A stretch of DNA of 64,000 nt from Mycobacterium colombiense (GTDB taxonomy: Bacteria > Actinomycetota > Actinomycetes > Mycobacteriales > Mycobacteriaceae): assembly GCF_003284975.1 (NCBI RefSeq), contig NZ_QMEU01000003.1, positions 62,001 to 126,000 of the forward strand, read 5' to 3'. The notes below the pieces were generated by a model that saw only the letters and a list, made by a program, of their open reading frames with translations, did no database searches and had not been told where the DNA came from. The position numbers and the translations under genes were made by a program. Shown piece after piece: positions 8,637-17,439 of this stretch; position 1 is the first letter of the stretch, and the number at the start of each line of letters is the position of its first letter.

Positions 8637-9776
8637 ATGGACTTCAACGACAGTGCACCCGAGGCGCAGTTTCGTGCCGAGCTGCGGCAGTGGCTGTCAG
8701 ACCACGCCGCCGACGCCGCGATCCCCGACGACCCGGCGGCGCGGGCTGACGCGCAAAACGCATGGCACCAAACACTTTACGAAGCCGGATACATCGGCTT
8801 GTCCTTTCCCGTCGAGTATGGGGGACATGGCAGGACGCCGGTCTACGAGGCGATCCTCAACGACGAGCTCGGGCGGGCCGGCGCCGCACCCATCGAGGGC
8901 GTCGGTCACCTCAGCAACGCGTTGCGCCTGTTCGGAACCGACGAGCAGCGCGACGCGCTATTGCCCGGGCTGTTGTCCGGCCGCGTGCGCTGGTGTCAGG
9001 GGTTCTCCGAACCCGAGGCCGGATCCGACCTTGCCGGCCTGAAGACCCGCGCCGATTTCATCGACACCGGTGGGCGTGGGATGTTTCGCGTCAACGGCCG
9101 CAAGATCTGGACGAGCTTCGGCGCGGTCGCCGACTGGTGCTTCCTGCTGTGCCGCACCGAGCCGGACGCACCGAAGCACGCGGGCATTTCCGTTTTGCTG
9201 GTGCCGATGTCGACGCCCGGCATCGAAGTGCGGCCCATCGTGAACGCCGCGCGCAACCGCGAGTTCACCGAGATCACGTTCGACAACGTGGACGTACCCG
9301 CGGGCAACCTGCTCGGCCAACGTGGGGAGGGCTGGTCCATCGCCAACCAGCTGCTCGCCTACGAGCGCGGTCCCAGCGACATCAACTGGATTGGCCGGCT
9401 CACAACGCAGTTACGCCGCCTCGAGGACGACGTTCGCGTCGGCTGGCTCGAAGACTCGCCGTCGGCTCGGGCCCGGCTCGGCCAGGCTTACGTCGAGCTG
9501 CGAGCACTGCAGATCAAGGTCATGCGATCCCTGACGGAGCGCCAGAACGGCCGGCTTCCCGGCCCCGAGGGTTCGGTGGACAAGTTGCTCATGACGCGTG
9601 CCGACCAGTTCTTCGCCCACGCCATGATGGACCTTTCGGCTAGCGGACCTCTGCTCACCGAAGGCCTGGAATGGGATATCTACGTGTGGTCGCGCGCCGC
9701 AAGCATCTACGGCGGAACGGCCCAAGTCCAGCGCAACATCGTCGCCCAACGGGTGCTGGGCTTGCCACGGGCCTGA
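8637..9776 (+). CDS. Acyl-CoA dehydrogenase, large-subunit type
   Basis: A 379-residue acyl-CoA dehydrogenase. The mid domain carries the flavin and substrate motif WCQGFSEPEAGSDLAGLKT and GRKIWTSFGAVADWCFLLCR. The C-terminal domain ends with IYGGTAQVQRNIVAQRVLGL. The residue before GGT that is a catalytic Glu in medium-chain enzymes is Gly here, so the base must lie elsewhere or in the partner subunit. The start is ATG 8637, two bases after the previous stop; the open frame extends far upstream but overlaps the previous gene. It probably forms a heterotetramer with the 7591-8634 product. Confidence 0.9.
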   Translation: MDFNDSAPEAQFRAELRQWLSDHAADAAIPDDPAARADAQNAWHQTLYEAGYIGLSFPVEYGGHGRTPVYEAILNDELGRAGAAPIEGVGHLSNALRLFGTDEQRDALLPGLLSGRVRWCQGFSEPEAGSDLAGLKTRADFIDTGGRGMFRVNGRKIWTSFGAVADWCFLLCRTEPDAPKHAGISVLLVPMSTPGIEVRPIVNAARNREFTEITFDNVDVPAGNLLGQRGEGWSIANQLLAYERGPSDINWIGRLTTQLRRLEDDVRVGWLEDSPSARARLGQAYVELRALQIKVMRSLTERQNGRLPGPEGSVDKLLMTRADQFFAHAMMDLSASGPLLTEGLEWDIYVWSRAASIYGGTAQVQRNIVAQRVLGLPRA

Positions 9777-9787
9777 GTAGGCCGGGG

Positions 9788-10006
9788 TCAGCCCTGAGGG
9801 TCCCGGGTCAGGTGCTTGTAGGCCTCCTGCAGCCCGTTGAGTCGTCGCGTCAGCGTCTCGTCCTGATCATCCGAAGCGCCGAGTTTGGCCGCGACCTCGG
9901 CGATCTCGGCGGCGACGCGTTCGGCCGCCTCACCTTTGGTGAGCAGGTCCTGGTCGGCCCAATCGTCGTGCGGGATGCGCGAATGCGGGGTATCGGGTGT
10001 CGTCAT
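9788..10006 (-). CDS. Small charged conserved-type protein of unknown function
   Basis: A 72-residue acidic, soluble protein with no signal peptide or membrane segment. It is predicted to be mostly helical: TKGEAAERVAAEIAEVAAKLG is followed by DQDETLTRRLNGLQEAYKHL, which may form a short coiled coil. The start ATG 10006 has AGGAGAACC directly upstream; ATG 10060 would add an uncharacteristic N-terminus. It converges with the dehydrogenase gene and is divergent from the amidohydrolase. I do not recognise a function. Confidence 0.6.
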   Translation of the reverse strand: MTTPDTPHSRIPHDDWADQDLLTKGEAAERVAAEIAEVAAKLGASDDQDETLTRRLNGLQEAYKHLTRDPQG

Positions 10007-10118
10007 GGTTCTCCTGGATGTGCCCTGTTGGGCTCTGGCCGCCATCGGCGCTATAGTCAAATGGTCAGAATCTGTTCACTTGTACCGTATCGCACCAAAT
10101 CGAGAGACGACTCCCACA

Positions 10119-11414
10119 ATGCCGCTGCAACCTTCGATGAAGCTCCTGTCCGTCGATGATCACCTGATCGAGCCGCCGCAGGTCTGGGCGGACCGGTTGC
10201 CGAAGAAATTCCTCGGCGACGGTCCAAGAATCGTCGAATTTCCGCGCGACGGAGCGCCGCCGGTGCAGCAATGGGTGTACGAGGGCAGGCCCTATCCCAA
10301 CATCGGGCTGAACGCGGTCGCCGGCAAGTCGCCGGAGGAGTTCGGCGTCGACCCGATCCGCTACGCCGACATGATCCCCGGCTGCTACGACCCGAAAGCC
10401 CGGCTGGCCGACATGGACATCGACGGCGTGCACGCCATGCTGTGCTTCCCGTCGTTCCCCCGCTTCTGTGGCACCGTTTTCCTCGAGGGCGAGGACAAGG
10501 AATTGGCGCACTTGTCCGTCCAGGCGTGGAACGACTTCTCGCTCGACGAGTGGTGTGCCACCGATCCCGCCCGGTTCATCCCGATGGCGATCACGCCGCT
10601 GTGGGACCCGGCCCTGATCGTCGCCGAGATCGAACGGGTGGCGGCCAAGGGGGCGCGGGCGATCGGGCTGCCGGACAACCCGACCAACCTGAAGCTGCCC
10701 AGCTACCACACCGCGTACTGGGAGCCGGTGTGGTCGGCGCTCGAAGAGACCAACTTGACCGCGGTGATGCACTTCGGCAGTGGCGGGTTCCCCCCGCAGA
10801 CCGCGCCCGAGGCTCCGTTCGCGGTGATGATCACGTTGATGGGTACCACGTCCATGGCCGCCGCGACCGAGCTCATCTTCTCGCCGGTGTTCCACAAACA
10901 CCCGAACCTCAAGGTTGCCTTCTCCGAAGGCGGCGTCGGCTGGATGCCGTACCTCGTCGAGCGCGCGGACTACGTGTGGCGCAAGCACAAGTTCTACCAG
11001 AACATCCATCCCACGGTCGCTCCGTCGGAACTGTTCCGGCGCAACATCTCCGGCTGCTTCATCGAAGACGAGGTCGGCATGGCGATGCGCCACCAGATTG
11101 GCATCGACAACATCACCTGGGAATGCGACTACCCGCACTCCGACTCGTTCTGGCCCAAGAGCCGCGCGCGCGCCGAGGAGATGCTCGCCGACGTGCCCGA
11201 CGCGGAGGCCGCGAAGATCGTCGAACTCAACACGCGACGGTGGTACGCCTTTCCCGAAGAAGGCTTCAAGTCGTGTACCGCGGATGCCGGGTGGCGCCCC
11301 AACGGCGGCAACCCGCCGGAGTACGACTACGACGAGGTCATGGCGGGCCATGGCGGTGTCGGCCTCGAGGCGTTCCTGAACAAGATGGAAGAGCAGAAGT
11401 CCCACAAGGTATGA
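10119..11414 (+). CDS. Amidohydrolase-2 family metal-dependent hydrolase
   Basis: A 431-residue member of the amidohydrolase (TIM-barrel) superfamily. It opens with VDDHLIEPPQVW, which replaces the classic HxH metal motif with D-x-H-x-x-E, as in decarboxylase-like amidohydrolase-2 proteins. Barrel elements such as AMLCFPSFPRFCG, MHFGSGGFPPQ, FSEGGVGWMPYLVERADY and WECDYPHSDSFWP follow, the last holding the final Asp and His. Related proteins catalyse C-C bond hydrolysis or decarboxylation of ring-derived acids, so a role in the surrounding catabolic programme is plausible but unproved. ATG 10119 is chosen; ATG 10137 is possible. Confidence 0.83.
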   Translation: MPLQPSMKLLSVDDHLIEPPQVWADRLPKKFLGDGPRIVEFPRDGAPPVQQWVYEGRPYPNIGLNAVAGKSPEEFGVDPIRYADMIPGCYDPKARLADMDIDGVHAMLCFPSFPRFCGTVFLEGEDKELAHLSVQAWNDFSLDEWCATDPARFIPMAITPLWDPALIVAEIERVAAKGARAIGLPDNPTNLKLPSYHTAYWEPVWSALEETNLTAVMHFGSGGFPPQTAPEAPFAVMITLMGTTSMAAATELIFSPVFHKHPNLKVAFSEGGVGWMPYLVERADYVWRKHKFYQNIHPTVAPSELFRRNISGCFIEDEVGMAMRHQIGIDNITWECDYPHSDSFWPKSRARAEEMLADVPDAEAAKIVELNTRRWYAFPEEGFKSCTADAGWRPNGGNPPEYDYDEVMAGHGGVGLEAFLNKMEEQKSHKV

Positions 11415-11434
11415 CCGCTAACCGTCCTTGGGCG

Positions 11435-12931
11435 TCAGTTGACCGGTACGGCGATGTCGGTCGAATTGGCTCGGCCGCGTAGCACTTTGGAGTCGACGAC
11501 CCGCCACCGCCGTGACTCCGCCTGACTCGCCATGACAAGCGCGGTGGCCGACGCGGCGACGCCCACCGATAGTTTGGCGACCTCGGTGAGTCGCGCCGCC
11601 TCGTTGACCGGGTCGCCGATCACCGTGTACTCGTAGCGGCCCGGGTGGCCGACGTTGCCGGCTACCGCCATGCCGGCCGAGACGCCGATGCCGGCCCTGA
11701 TCGGCGCGCCGGGCGGATTCAAAATCCTGTTGAGTGCGCGCGCCGTCGCCAGTGCGTGCGAGGCCCTGTCGTCGTCGTCGAGGGGAGCGCCGAAGACCGC
11801 CAGCGTCGCGTCCCCCTCGAACTTATTGACAAAGCCGCTATTCGCTTCGACCGCGTTCACGACCATCGTGAAGAAGTCGTTGAGCGTCGCCAGCAATTCG
11901 GGTGGCTCGAGTGTGGTGGCCAGTCGGGTCGAGCCGACCAGGTCCACGAACAACACCGCCACTTCGCGGTTGACTCCGCCCATCTCGATCTGGTCACCGG
12001 CGGCGGCGAGCTGCTCGGCCAACCGAGCCACGTCCTGGCCGACGTGGCGGCCGAACAGGTCGCGCAGGCGTTCTCGTTCACGCAGTCCGGTCGCCATGGT
12101 GTTGAAGCCCGCCTGTAACAGGCCCAGCTCGGAGGCGTCGAAAACGGCTACGGACACGTCGAATTCGCCGCGCTGCACACGCTGCATGCCGTCCCTGACC
12201 TCGTCGATGGGATCGGCGATTGATGACGCGTTGAATGCGGCGACCACCAGGCCACAGGCCATGGTGCAACCCCCGAGGACGAGAACAACGAGTGCCAGCC
12301 GATGCGCGGAGTACTCGACGAAGAGGGCGCTTGCGGCGACGAGCATGACCATCAGCGTCGGAACTCCCGTTCCGATCACCCAGGCGCTTACCGCGCGTAG
12401 CCGAAGTCCTGGGCCCTGAGCATCTTTCGGCGGGTGGTCGGTGAGTAGCATGGCCGTCGCCGGCCGCAGCGCGATTTCGCACATCCAATACGACAATGCG
12501 GTTGTTACGATCGCACCCAGGATCATCGAAACGCCCAAGGTTGCCGCCAGCCAAGGCCTGCCGAGGTTGATGAGCACGAAAATCGCGCTGGCCGTGGACC
12601 ACACCGCCCCGTGGACGACGGCCATTCTCCTCGGTATAGCCAAGACGACCCGCCGCAAGGTGGCGTCGCTCGCGTCCGCCGGCAGGCTCATCCACAAGTA
12701 GCCGCAGATCACCGCAGAGGGCATGCTTACGGCGCAATAACTCGACGCCACGACGAGGTTGAACTTAAGGACGTGCTGTTGGGCGAGCGCCATCCCGGTC
12801 GGAAGACACCACAGGGCCAGTGCGGCGATGACCGCTGAACCGACAACCGTAGGGATGACCGCGCCAGATATGAGCAGTGGTCTTCCGGTGGGAGCGAACG
12901 GCGAACGAAGCCGACGCCGGAGCAGCTTCAC
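11435..12931 (-). CDS. Membrane class III adenylate cyclase with HAMP domain
   Basis: A 498-residue integral-membrane signalling enzyme. About six hydrophobic helices span residues 20-235, a HAMP linker follows (around 235-290), and the cyclase homology domain runs from about 323 to 498. Catalytic residues appear complete: metal Asp in LFVDLVG (D330) and FEGDA (D374), adenine-selecting Lys in NKFEGD (K370) and Asp in VIGDPVN (D440), and transition-state Asn/Arg in PVNEAARL. It should therefore make cAMP. Its ATG overlaps the stop of the SMP-30-like gene (ATGA), placing it as the last gene of a four-gene catabolic operon. That is an unusual context for a cyclase. Confidence 0.92.
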   Translation of the reverse strand: MKLLRRRLRSPFAPTGRPLLISGAVIPTVVGSAVIAALALWCLPTGMALAQQHVLKFNLVVASSYCAVSMPSAVICGYLWMSLPADASDATLRRVVLAIPRRMAVVHGAVWSTASAIFVLINLGRPWLAATLGVSMILGAIVTTALSYWMCEIALRPATAMLLTDHPPKDAQGPGLRLRAVSAWVIGTGVPTLMVMLVAASALFVEYSAHRLALVVLVLGGCTMACGLVVAAFNASSIADPIDEVRDGMQRVQRGEFDVSVAVFDASELGLLQAGFNTMATGLRERERLRDLFGRHVGQDVARLAEQLAAAGDQIEMGGVNREVAVLFVDLVGSTRLATTLEPPELLATLNDFFTMVVNAVEANSGFVNKFEGDATLAVFGAPLDDDDRASHALATARALNRILNPPGAPIRAGIGVSAGMAVAGNVGHPGRYEYTVIGDPVNEAARLTEVAKLSVGVAASATALVMASQAESRRWRVVDSKVLRGRANSTDIAVPVN

Positions 12932-13875
12932 GGCGACTGCCGGCCGGCGGTCGACTCGTCCAGCCAGTTCTCGACACTGAAGAGTCGTCCCGATGATGCC
13001 AGCGTCATGAACACGGTGTGCCCGTCAGGGCTCAGCGCGAGGTTGGTGGTCATGGGATCGTCAGCGGGAATGGCGCCCAACAGCTCGCCGGTCGGGGCGA
13101 AGACGGTCGCACCACCGGTGCCCAGGGTCGCGACGAGGATTCTGCCGGTCGCGTCCACACAGAGCCCATCTGCCCCTCCGACATTCAGCGGGCCACCGCT
13201 GGGCACCGTTGCCAGACCGCGCGCCCGCGACACCACTCCCGGCCCGTCGAGCGTGAATTCCCAGACCCGGCGTGTGCGTGTCTCGGCCACGTAGAGCAAT
13301 GCCCCGTCCGGGGACAGGGCCACGCCGTTGGGCATCTCGAGCGGGTAGACGATCTCGCGAAGACAGCCGTCGACGGTGCCGTACAGCAGTCCAGTCATGC
13401 CGCGGCTGCGGTTGCGCGTGACTCCGCCGTCGGTGACGTAGAAGCCGCCATCGCCGTCGATGCAGATGTCGCTGGGCCGCATCAGCGCCAGGGTGCCGCC
13501 GGAGCGCGTGACGAATTCGGTGCACAGGGTGCTGACTTCACCGCCGGTTTCGATCAGCTGCAGCGCGGGAACGACGGGATGGTCGGGCGGCCCCATCGGC
13601 CGGAAAAGCGTTGCGCAGCCGGCGAAGTCGTACGGCCAGGGGCCGAGCCCGAAAGTAGCACCGCCGTTCTGGCAGACTACCAGCCGACCGTCCGGAAGCC
13701 GGGCCACCCCGTTGGGGCCGCCGCCGGTTTCGGCCACCGTCTCGGTGACACCGTCAGGGCGGACGCGGGTGATCCTGCCTTCCGCCATCTCCGAGACCAC
13801 GACGGAACCGTCGTCGAAGACGACCGGGCTTTCGGGAAAGGAGAGCCCCTCGGCTAGGCAACGGCCGGCGCTCAC
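12928..13875 (-). CDS. SMP-30/gluconolactonase-like beta-propeller protein
   Basis: About 315 residues predicted to form a six-bladed beta-propeller of the SMP-30/gluconolaconase/strictosidine-synthase type. LSFPESPVVFDDGSVVVSEM opens the fold, and later blades carry GPNGVARLPDGRLVV, PNGVALSPDGALLYVAET and VGGADGLCVDATGRILVATL. Family members are calcium-dependent lactonases, so lactone opening is a reasonable guess. I place the start at GTG 13875 because it overlaps the preceding stop as GTGA; the frame also opens at ATG 13911. Its stop overlaps the cyclase start. Confidence 0.82.
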   Translation of the reverse strand: MSAGRCLAEGLSFPESPVVFDDGSVVVSEMAEGRITRVRPDGVTETVAETGGGPNGVARLPDGRLVVCQNGGATFGLGPWPYDFAGCATLFRPMGPPDHPVVPALQLIETGGEVSTLCTEFVTRSGGTLALMRPSDICIDGDGGFYVTDGGVTRNRSRGMTGLLYGTVDGCLREIVYPLEMPNGVALSPDGALLYVAETRTRRVWEFTLDGPGVVSRARGLATVPSGGPLNVGGADGLCVDATGRILVATLGTGGATVFAPTGELLGAIPADDPMTTNLALSPDGHTVFMTLASSGRLFSVENWLDESTAGRQSP

Positions 13876-14408
13876 GGCCGCGTTTCCCCGTCGGCCCTGC
13901 TCCGCCACCAAGCCGTGAAGACCGGGTCGGTCAGCGGCAGGTCACCTACACCGGTCTGGTTTCGTGGCCAGGCTGCGGCTTCTTGTGTCAGGGGCGACGG
14001 CCGGCGGCTCACGCCGTAGCACAGGCGATGCCTTCGGTGCAGGAAAAGCCAACGCCCGCAGTGCCGCTCGTAGCGGTCCTCGTACTTGATGAGCTGTTCG
14101 ACAAACCCCTCGGCATGGGTCTGGGCGAAACACTGGGCCCAAACCTGCCCGCGGGCGCGGTCCGCTGTGTCCAGCTCGACGAGGTGGTTAGCGACGAGGA
14201 TGACCGCGAATACGCTCCCGTCGACGCTGACCGACATCAGCCGGCGCAGCGCCTCGGGGCCCTCACCGTGGTCGCCGAACCGCGCGTGCGGGACGAACAA
14301 CTCGGCCATCGCATCGACATCCCGCGCTTCGATCGCCGCAGCATAACGGTAAGGCAGTTGACGAATTTCCTCCTTCGCCAACAGATCCCGAATTTCGTTG
14401 TCGTGCAT
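13872..14408 (-). CDS. NTF2-like (SnoaL-type) protein
   Basis: A 178-residue protein with the compact cone-shaped NTF2-like fold. 'IRQLPYRYAAAIEARDVDAMAELFVPHARFGDH' is the usual first helix pair and strand in such proteins. The family includes ketosteroid isomerase-like enzymes, dehydratases and small-molecule binders. Four bases separate it from the upstream SDR, and its stop overlaps the SMP-30-like start, so it is co-translated with them. Several NTF2-like proteins occur in this window, including a broken one, and most are next to SDR or lipid genes. A substrate cannot be assigned. Confidence 0.78.
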   Translation of the reverse strand: MHDNEIRDLLAKEEIRQLPYRYAAAIEARDVDAMAELFVPHARFGDHGEGPEALRRLMSVSVDGSVFAVILVANHLVELDTADRARGQVWAQCFAQTHAEGFVEQLIKYEDRYERHCGRWLFLHRRHRLCYGVSRRPSPLTQEAAAWPRNQTGVGDLPLTDPVFTAWWRSRADGETRP

Positions 14409-14412
14409 CGGG

Positions 14413-15228
14413 TTAGGACGCCGGGGTCGGCGGGCCGAGGATGTAGCGCCCCGATTGCGGATGGTGATACCAGCCGCCGGCCGCTGATGTCCCGCCGTCG
14501 ACGTGCAGCGTCTGCCCGGTCACGTAGGCGCTGAGGTCACTGGCGAAAAATATTGCGGCTCCGGCCATTTCGTCGACGTGGCCCGCGCGGCCCATCGGCA
14601 CCATGAGTTTGGCGTTCTCGACGCCGTTGGGCGCCATCTTCTGCAGGCTCTCGGTGAGCGTGAAGTCGGGCGCGAGCCCGTTGACGCGGATGTTGTGCGG
14701 CGCCAGTTCCAGCGCGGCGGTCTTGGTGAAGTTGACCACCCCCGCTTTGGCCGCGGCGTAGGCGGCAAATCCTGGCGCGGCGCGTACCGCCTCCATGGTG
14801 CTGATGTTGATAACGCTGCCGCCTTGTCCCGCCTCGACCAAGGCTCGCGCTACGCGCTGTGTACAGAGCAGCACCTGTGTCAAATTGATCCGGATCAGCG
14901 CATCCCAGCCGTTGGGTGAGGTGTCCAGCAGGCCCGACCAGAAGACCCCGCCGGCATTGTTCACCAGGATGGTCGGGACCCCCAGCGCGTCGATGGTCGT
15001 GGCCAGCGCCGCGTCGACCTGTTCGGCATCGCGTACGTCGGTGATGCACTCGAGGCCGCCGACCCGCGCGGCCACCGCCGTGGCGCTCTGCTGGTCCCTT
15101 TCCCAGATGGCCACCCGTGCGCCGAATTCGGTGAGGGCCTCGGCGATGGCGCTTCCGATCCCACCACCCCCGCCCGTGACGACGGCGACCCGGCCGTCCA
15201 GCGACGCGGCGTTTCGGTGCAGCGTCAT
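14413..15228 (-). CDS. SDR family oxidoreductase
   Basis: A 271-residue classical SDR. The NAD(P)-binding motif is TGGGGGIGSAIA near residue 18. NNAGG, an active-site Ser in INIST, and YAAAK follow, and the C-terminus ends with YVTGQTLHVDGGTSAAGG. It should interconvert an alcohol and a ketone with a nicotinamide cofactor. The start is ATG 15228 because GAGGAGAAG lies just upstream; the frame extends ten codons further. It is the first gene of the SDR, NTF2, SMP-30 and adenylate cyclase operon. A motif-A palindrome lies about 70 bases upstream. Confidence 0.9.
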   Translation of the reverse strand: MTLHRNAASLDGRVAVVTGGGGGIGSAIAEALTEFGARVAIWERDQQSATAVAARVGGLECITDVRDAEQVDAALATTIDALGVPTILVNNAGGVFWSGLLDTSPNGWDALIRINLTQVLLCTQRVARALVEAGQGGSVINISTMEAVRAAPGFAAYAAAKAGVVNFTKTAALELAPHNIRVNGLAPDFTLTESLQKMAPNGVENAKLMVPMGRAGHVDEMAGAAIFFASDLSAYVTGQTLHVDGGTSAAGGWYHHPQSGRYILGPPTPAS

Positions 15229-15294
15229 TCGCTTCTCCTCACGCCCATGGCATGGCATCGGGGAGCGGGCCTCGACCGGCTCGCGGCGAGTGAC

Positions 15295-15315
15295 AGATTA
15301 ACACTGAGTGTTCTA
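15295..15315. promoter_or_regulatory. Candidate operator, motif A copy 2 (perfect palindrome core)
   Basis: The core AACACT-G-AGTGTT at 15300-15312 is a perfect 13-base palindrome. Read on the minus strand the full 21 bases match the 3372-3392 element at 17 positions. It lies upstream of the minus-strand operon starting at 15228, in a plausible promoter position. A TetR-type repressor is the most likely reader. Confidence 0.55.
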
Positions 15316-15347
15316 CCATCCAATCGCCATCGCGCACCCGGAAGAGC

Positions 15348-16145
15348 TCAGCGTCCACGAAAGTCCGGGTCGCGTCGTTCGGAGAAGGCCGCTATGCCCT
15401 CGGCGACGTCGTCGGTTGCGGCGACCTGCTCCACCAACAGCGCCTCGGTGCGGAATGCGGCTTCGCGGTCGACGTCGAACGCCTGATTCAGCATCGCCTT
15501 GGCCGCCGCCAGCGCACGGGTGGGCCCGCTGGCAAGCCGTTGGGCCCAGGCGGCAGTCTCGGCTTCGAGGTCGTCGGCGGTGACGACTTTGTTGACCAGG
15601 CCGATGCGCTCGGCCTCCGCCGCGGAGAGCTCCTCGCTGAAGAACAGCAGCTGCTTTGCGACGTTGAACGGCACCTTGCGAGCGAGCAGATAGGCGGCAC
15701 CCCCGTCGGGTGCGAGCCCGCGGCGCGCGAAAAGCTCGATGATGCGGGCATTTTCGGCGGCCACGATGAGGTCGCACGCCAACACCATGCTGGCGCCGAC
15801 CCCGGCGGCGATCCCGTTGAGCGCGCACAACACCGGCTTTTCGCAGTCCAGCAGCGCCGACACCACCGCCTGAGACCCGGTGCGCAGGATGCGGGCGGCG
15901 TCGCCCGCGACCCGGTCTTTCTTGGGCTGCATTCCGGGATCCCGAAGATTCGGCCCCGTACAGAAATGCTTGTCACCGCGGCCGGTGAGCACCACCGCCC
16001 TGACGCCCGCGTCGTCGGATGCGGAGCGCAGGTTTTCGATGAGGGCCTGCTGCACCGCCCGCGTCACCGAATTGCCGGCCTCGGGGCGGTCCAAGACCAA
16101 CCAGAGCACCGCGCCTTCGGTGCGGACGGCGAGGTCGGGTGTCAC
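15348..16145 (-). CDS. Enoyl-CoA hydratase/isomerase family protein
   Basis: A 265-residue crotonase-fold protein. VLWLVLDRPEAGNSVT marks the first strand pair, GDKHFCTGPNLRD the oxyanion-hole region (normally FCAGxD), and LNGIAAGVGASMVLACDLIVA the second oxyanion helix. FARRGLAPDGGAAYLLARKV and AERIGLVNKVV complete the fold. The typical second catalytic Glu position (PDGG rather than PExG) is Asp, so hydration versus isomerisation is uncertain. Its start overlaps the stop of the P450 upstream (ATGA), so the two form one operon. Confidence 0.85.
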   Translation of the reverse strand: MTPDLAVRTEGAVLWLVLDRPEAGNSVTRAVQQALIENLRSASDDAGVRAVVLTGRGDKHFCTGPNLRDPGMQPKKDRVAGDAARILRTGSQAVVSALLDCEKPVLCALNGIAAGVGASMVLACDLIVAAENARIIELFARRGLAPDGGAAYLLARKVPFNVAKQLLFFSEELSAAEAERIGLVNKVVTADDLEAETAAWAQRLASGPTRALAAAKAMLNQAFDVDREAAFRTEALLVEQVAATDDVAEGIAAFSERRDPDFRGR

Positions 16146-17338
16146 AGCCGCATCGGCACGCTGGCGGGGCCGCGCACGGAATTGGTGTGCACGTACGTCA
16201 CGGCATCACGGTCGACGTCCCAGGTCGGGAAACGCTTGAGAGTCTCCTCGAGCGCAACCCGGGCCTCCAGGCGGGCCAGTGCCGCGCCCAGGCAGAAGTG
16301 CGAGCCGTGGCCGAAGCTGATGTGGCGGATCCCCGTGCGCTCGACGTCGAGGACGTCGGGATTCTCATATTGGCGTTCGTCGCGGCCCGCCGAGCCGGTC
16401 AGCAGGGCAACGCGCGAGCCCGCCGGGATGAGCGTGCCGTTGTAGGTGACGTCGCGTTTCGTGTAGCGGCCCTGTACCGGCGACGGGGCGTCGTAGCGCA
16501 GCAGTTCCTCGACGGCGTTGCCGATGAGGTCCGGGCGGTCGACCAGCTTGGCCCGCTGGTCGGGATACTGTGCCAGCGTCAGCGCGGCCCATCCCAGCAG
16601 ACGCGCAACGGTCTCATTGCCGGCGACGTTGATCATCGCGATGAACATCAACACTTCGCCATCGTCCAGGCGACGGGTCTCGCGGCCCGCCTGGACCAGG
16701 TCGGAGGTCATCAGGTTGCCGACGATGTCGTCGGCCGGCGCGGCCCGTCGTCGCGCAATCTGGTCGGCGTAGTACCCCAGCAGCTTCGTGTTGGCCCGCT
16801 GGCCCTCCTCGCTCAGCTGGGTCGTGCCCTCGTCGCGGTGTAGCTGGGCGTCCGACCACTCGCGGAGGTTGTCGTGGTCTTCCTCGGGGAAGCCCAGCAG
16901 CGAGCTGATCACCATCACCGGTAACTTCATCGAGAAGTCGCGCACATAGTCAAAGCCGTCGGCGCCGACGAACCCATCCAGGTAGGCGCAGCACAGCGAG
17001 CGGACCCGGTCCTCGAGTCGGGCGATCTGGGTACGAAAGAAGGTGCGATTGACCATCTTTCGCATTGCGGTGTGGTCGGGTGGATCCATCATGATCATCG
17101 CCCGGGGCGACGGCCACGGCTCGTCGGTGATCGCGTCGAGGGTGATCCCGTGCGACGAGGAGAACGTCTCGGTGTCCAGCGACGCTTCCATCACGTCGGC
17201 GAACCGGCTCAAAGCGTAGAAGCCGTACTGGTCGTTGTAGTACGTTGGCGCTTCGTCGCGCAGCCGTTTCCAGACCCCGTACGGATTCTGGTGCAGCGCG
17301 CGGTCGAACGGATCCCAACGTAACTCGATCGTCGTCAT
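16142..17338 (-). CDS. Cytochrome P450 monooxygenase
   Basis: About 398 residues with P450 landmarks. The I-helix is NVAGNETVA, the ExxR is EELLR, and the haem loop is FGHGSHFCLGAALARLEAR. The N-terminus MTTIELRWDPFDRALHQNPY fits ATG 17338, with GGGACGG upstream; an in-frame ATG nine codons earlier is less likely. It is divergent from the hydratase at 17440, and the shared 100-base interval contains two inverted-repeat elements. Co-translation with the downstream crotonase-fold gene suggests that oxygenation and CoA-ester processing are coupled. Confidence 0.93.
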   Translation of the reverse strand: MTTIELRWDPFDRALHQNPYGVWKRLRDEAPTYYNDQYGFYALSRFADVMEASLDTETFSSSHGITLDAITDEPWPSPRAMIMMDPPDHTAMRKMVNRTFFRTQIARLEDRVRSLCCAYLDGFVGADGFDYVRDFSMKLPVMVISSLLGFPEEDHDNLREWSDAQLHRDEGTTQLSEEGQRANTKLLGYYADQIARRRAAPADDIVGNLMTSDLVQAGRETRRLDDGEVLMFIAMINVAGNETVARLLGWAALTLAQYPDQRAKLVDRPDLIGNAVEELLRYDAPSPVQGRYTKRDVTYNGTLIPAGSRVALLTGSAGRDERQYENPDVLDVERTGIRHISFGHGSHFCLGAALARLEARVALEETLKRFPTWDVDRDAVTYVHTNSVRGPASVPMRL

Positions 17339-17357
17339 CGGCACCGTCCCTTCGCCA

Positions 17358-17378
17358 AAGAACACTAATACATAATCT
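17358..17378. promoter_or_regulatory. Candidate operator, motif A copy 3 (weaker)
   Basis: AGAACACT-N6-TAATCT matches the motif-A element near 15.3 kb at 15 of 21 positions, keeping both flanks but not the TGTT half. An overlapping inverted repeat ATACA-N5-TGTAT lies at 17369-17383. The position between divergent P450 and hydratase genes fits a shared operator. The match may be partly due to the AT-rich promoter. Confidence 0.35.
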
Positions 17379-17439
17379 GTATAGTTGCACCATGCTGACG
17401 ACGCGGTGATCGTCTGCCCGGTGTTGAGGAGGACGAACG

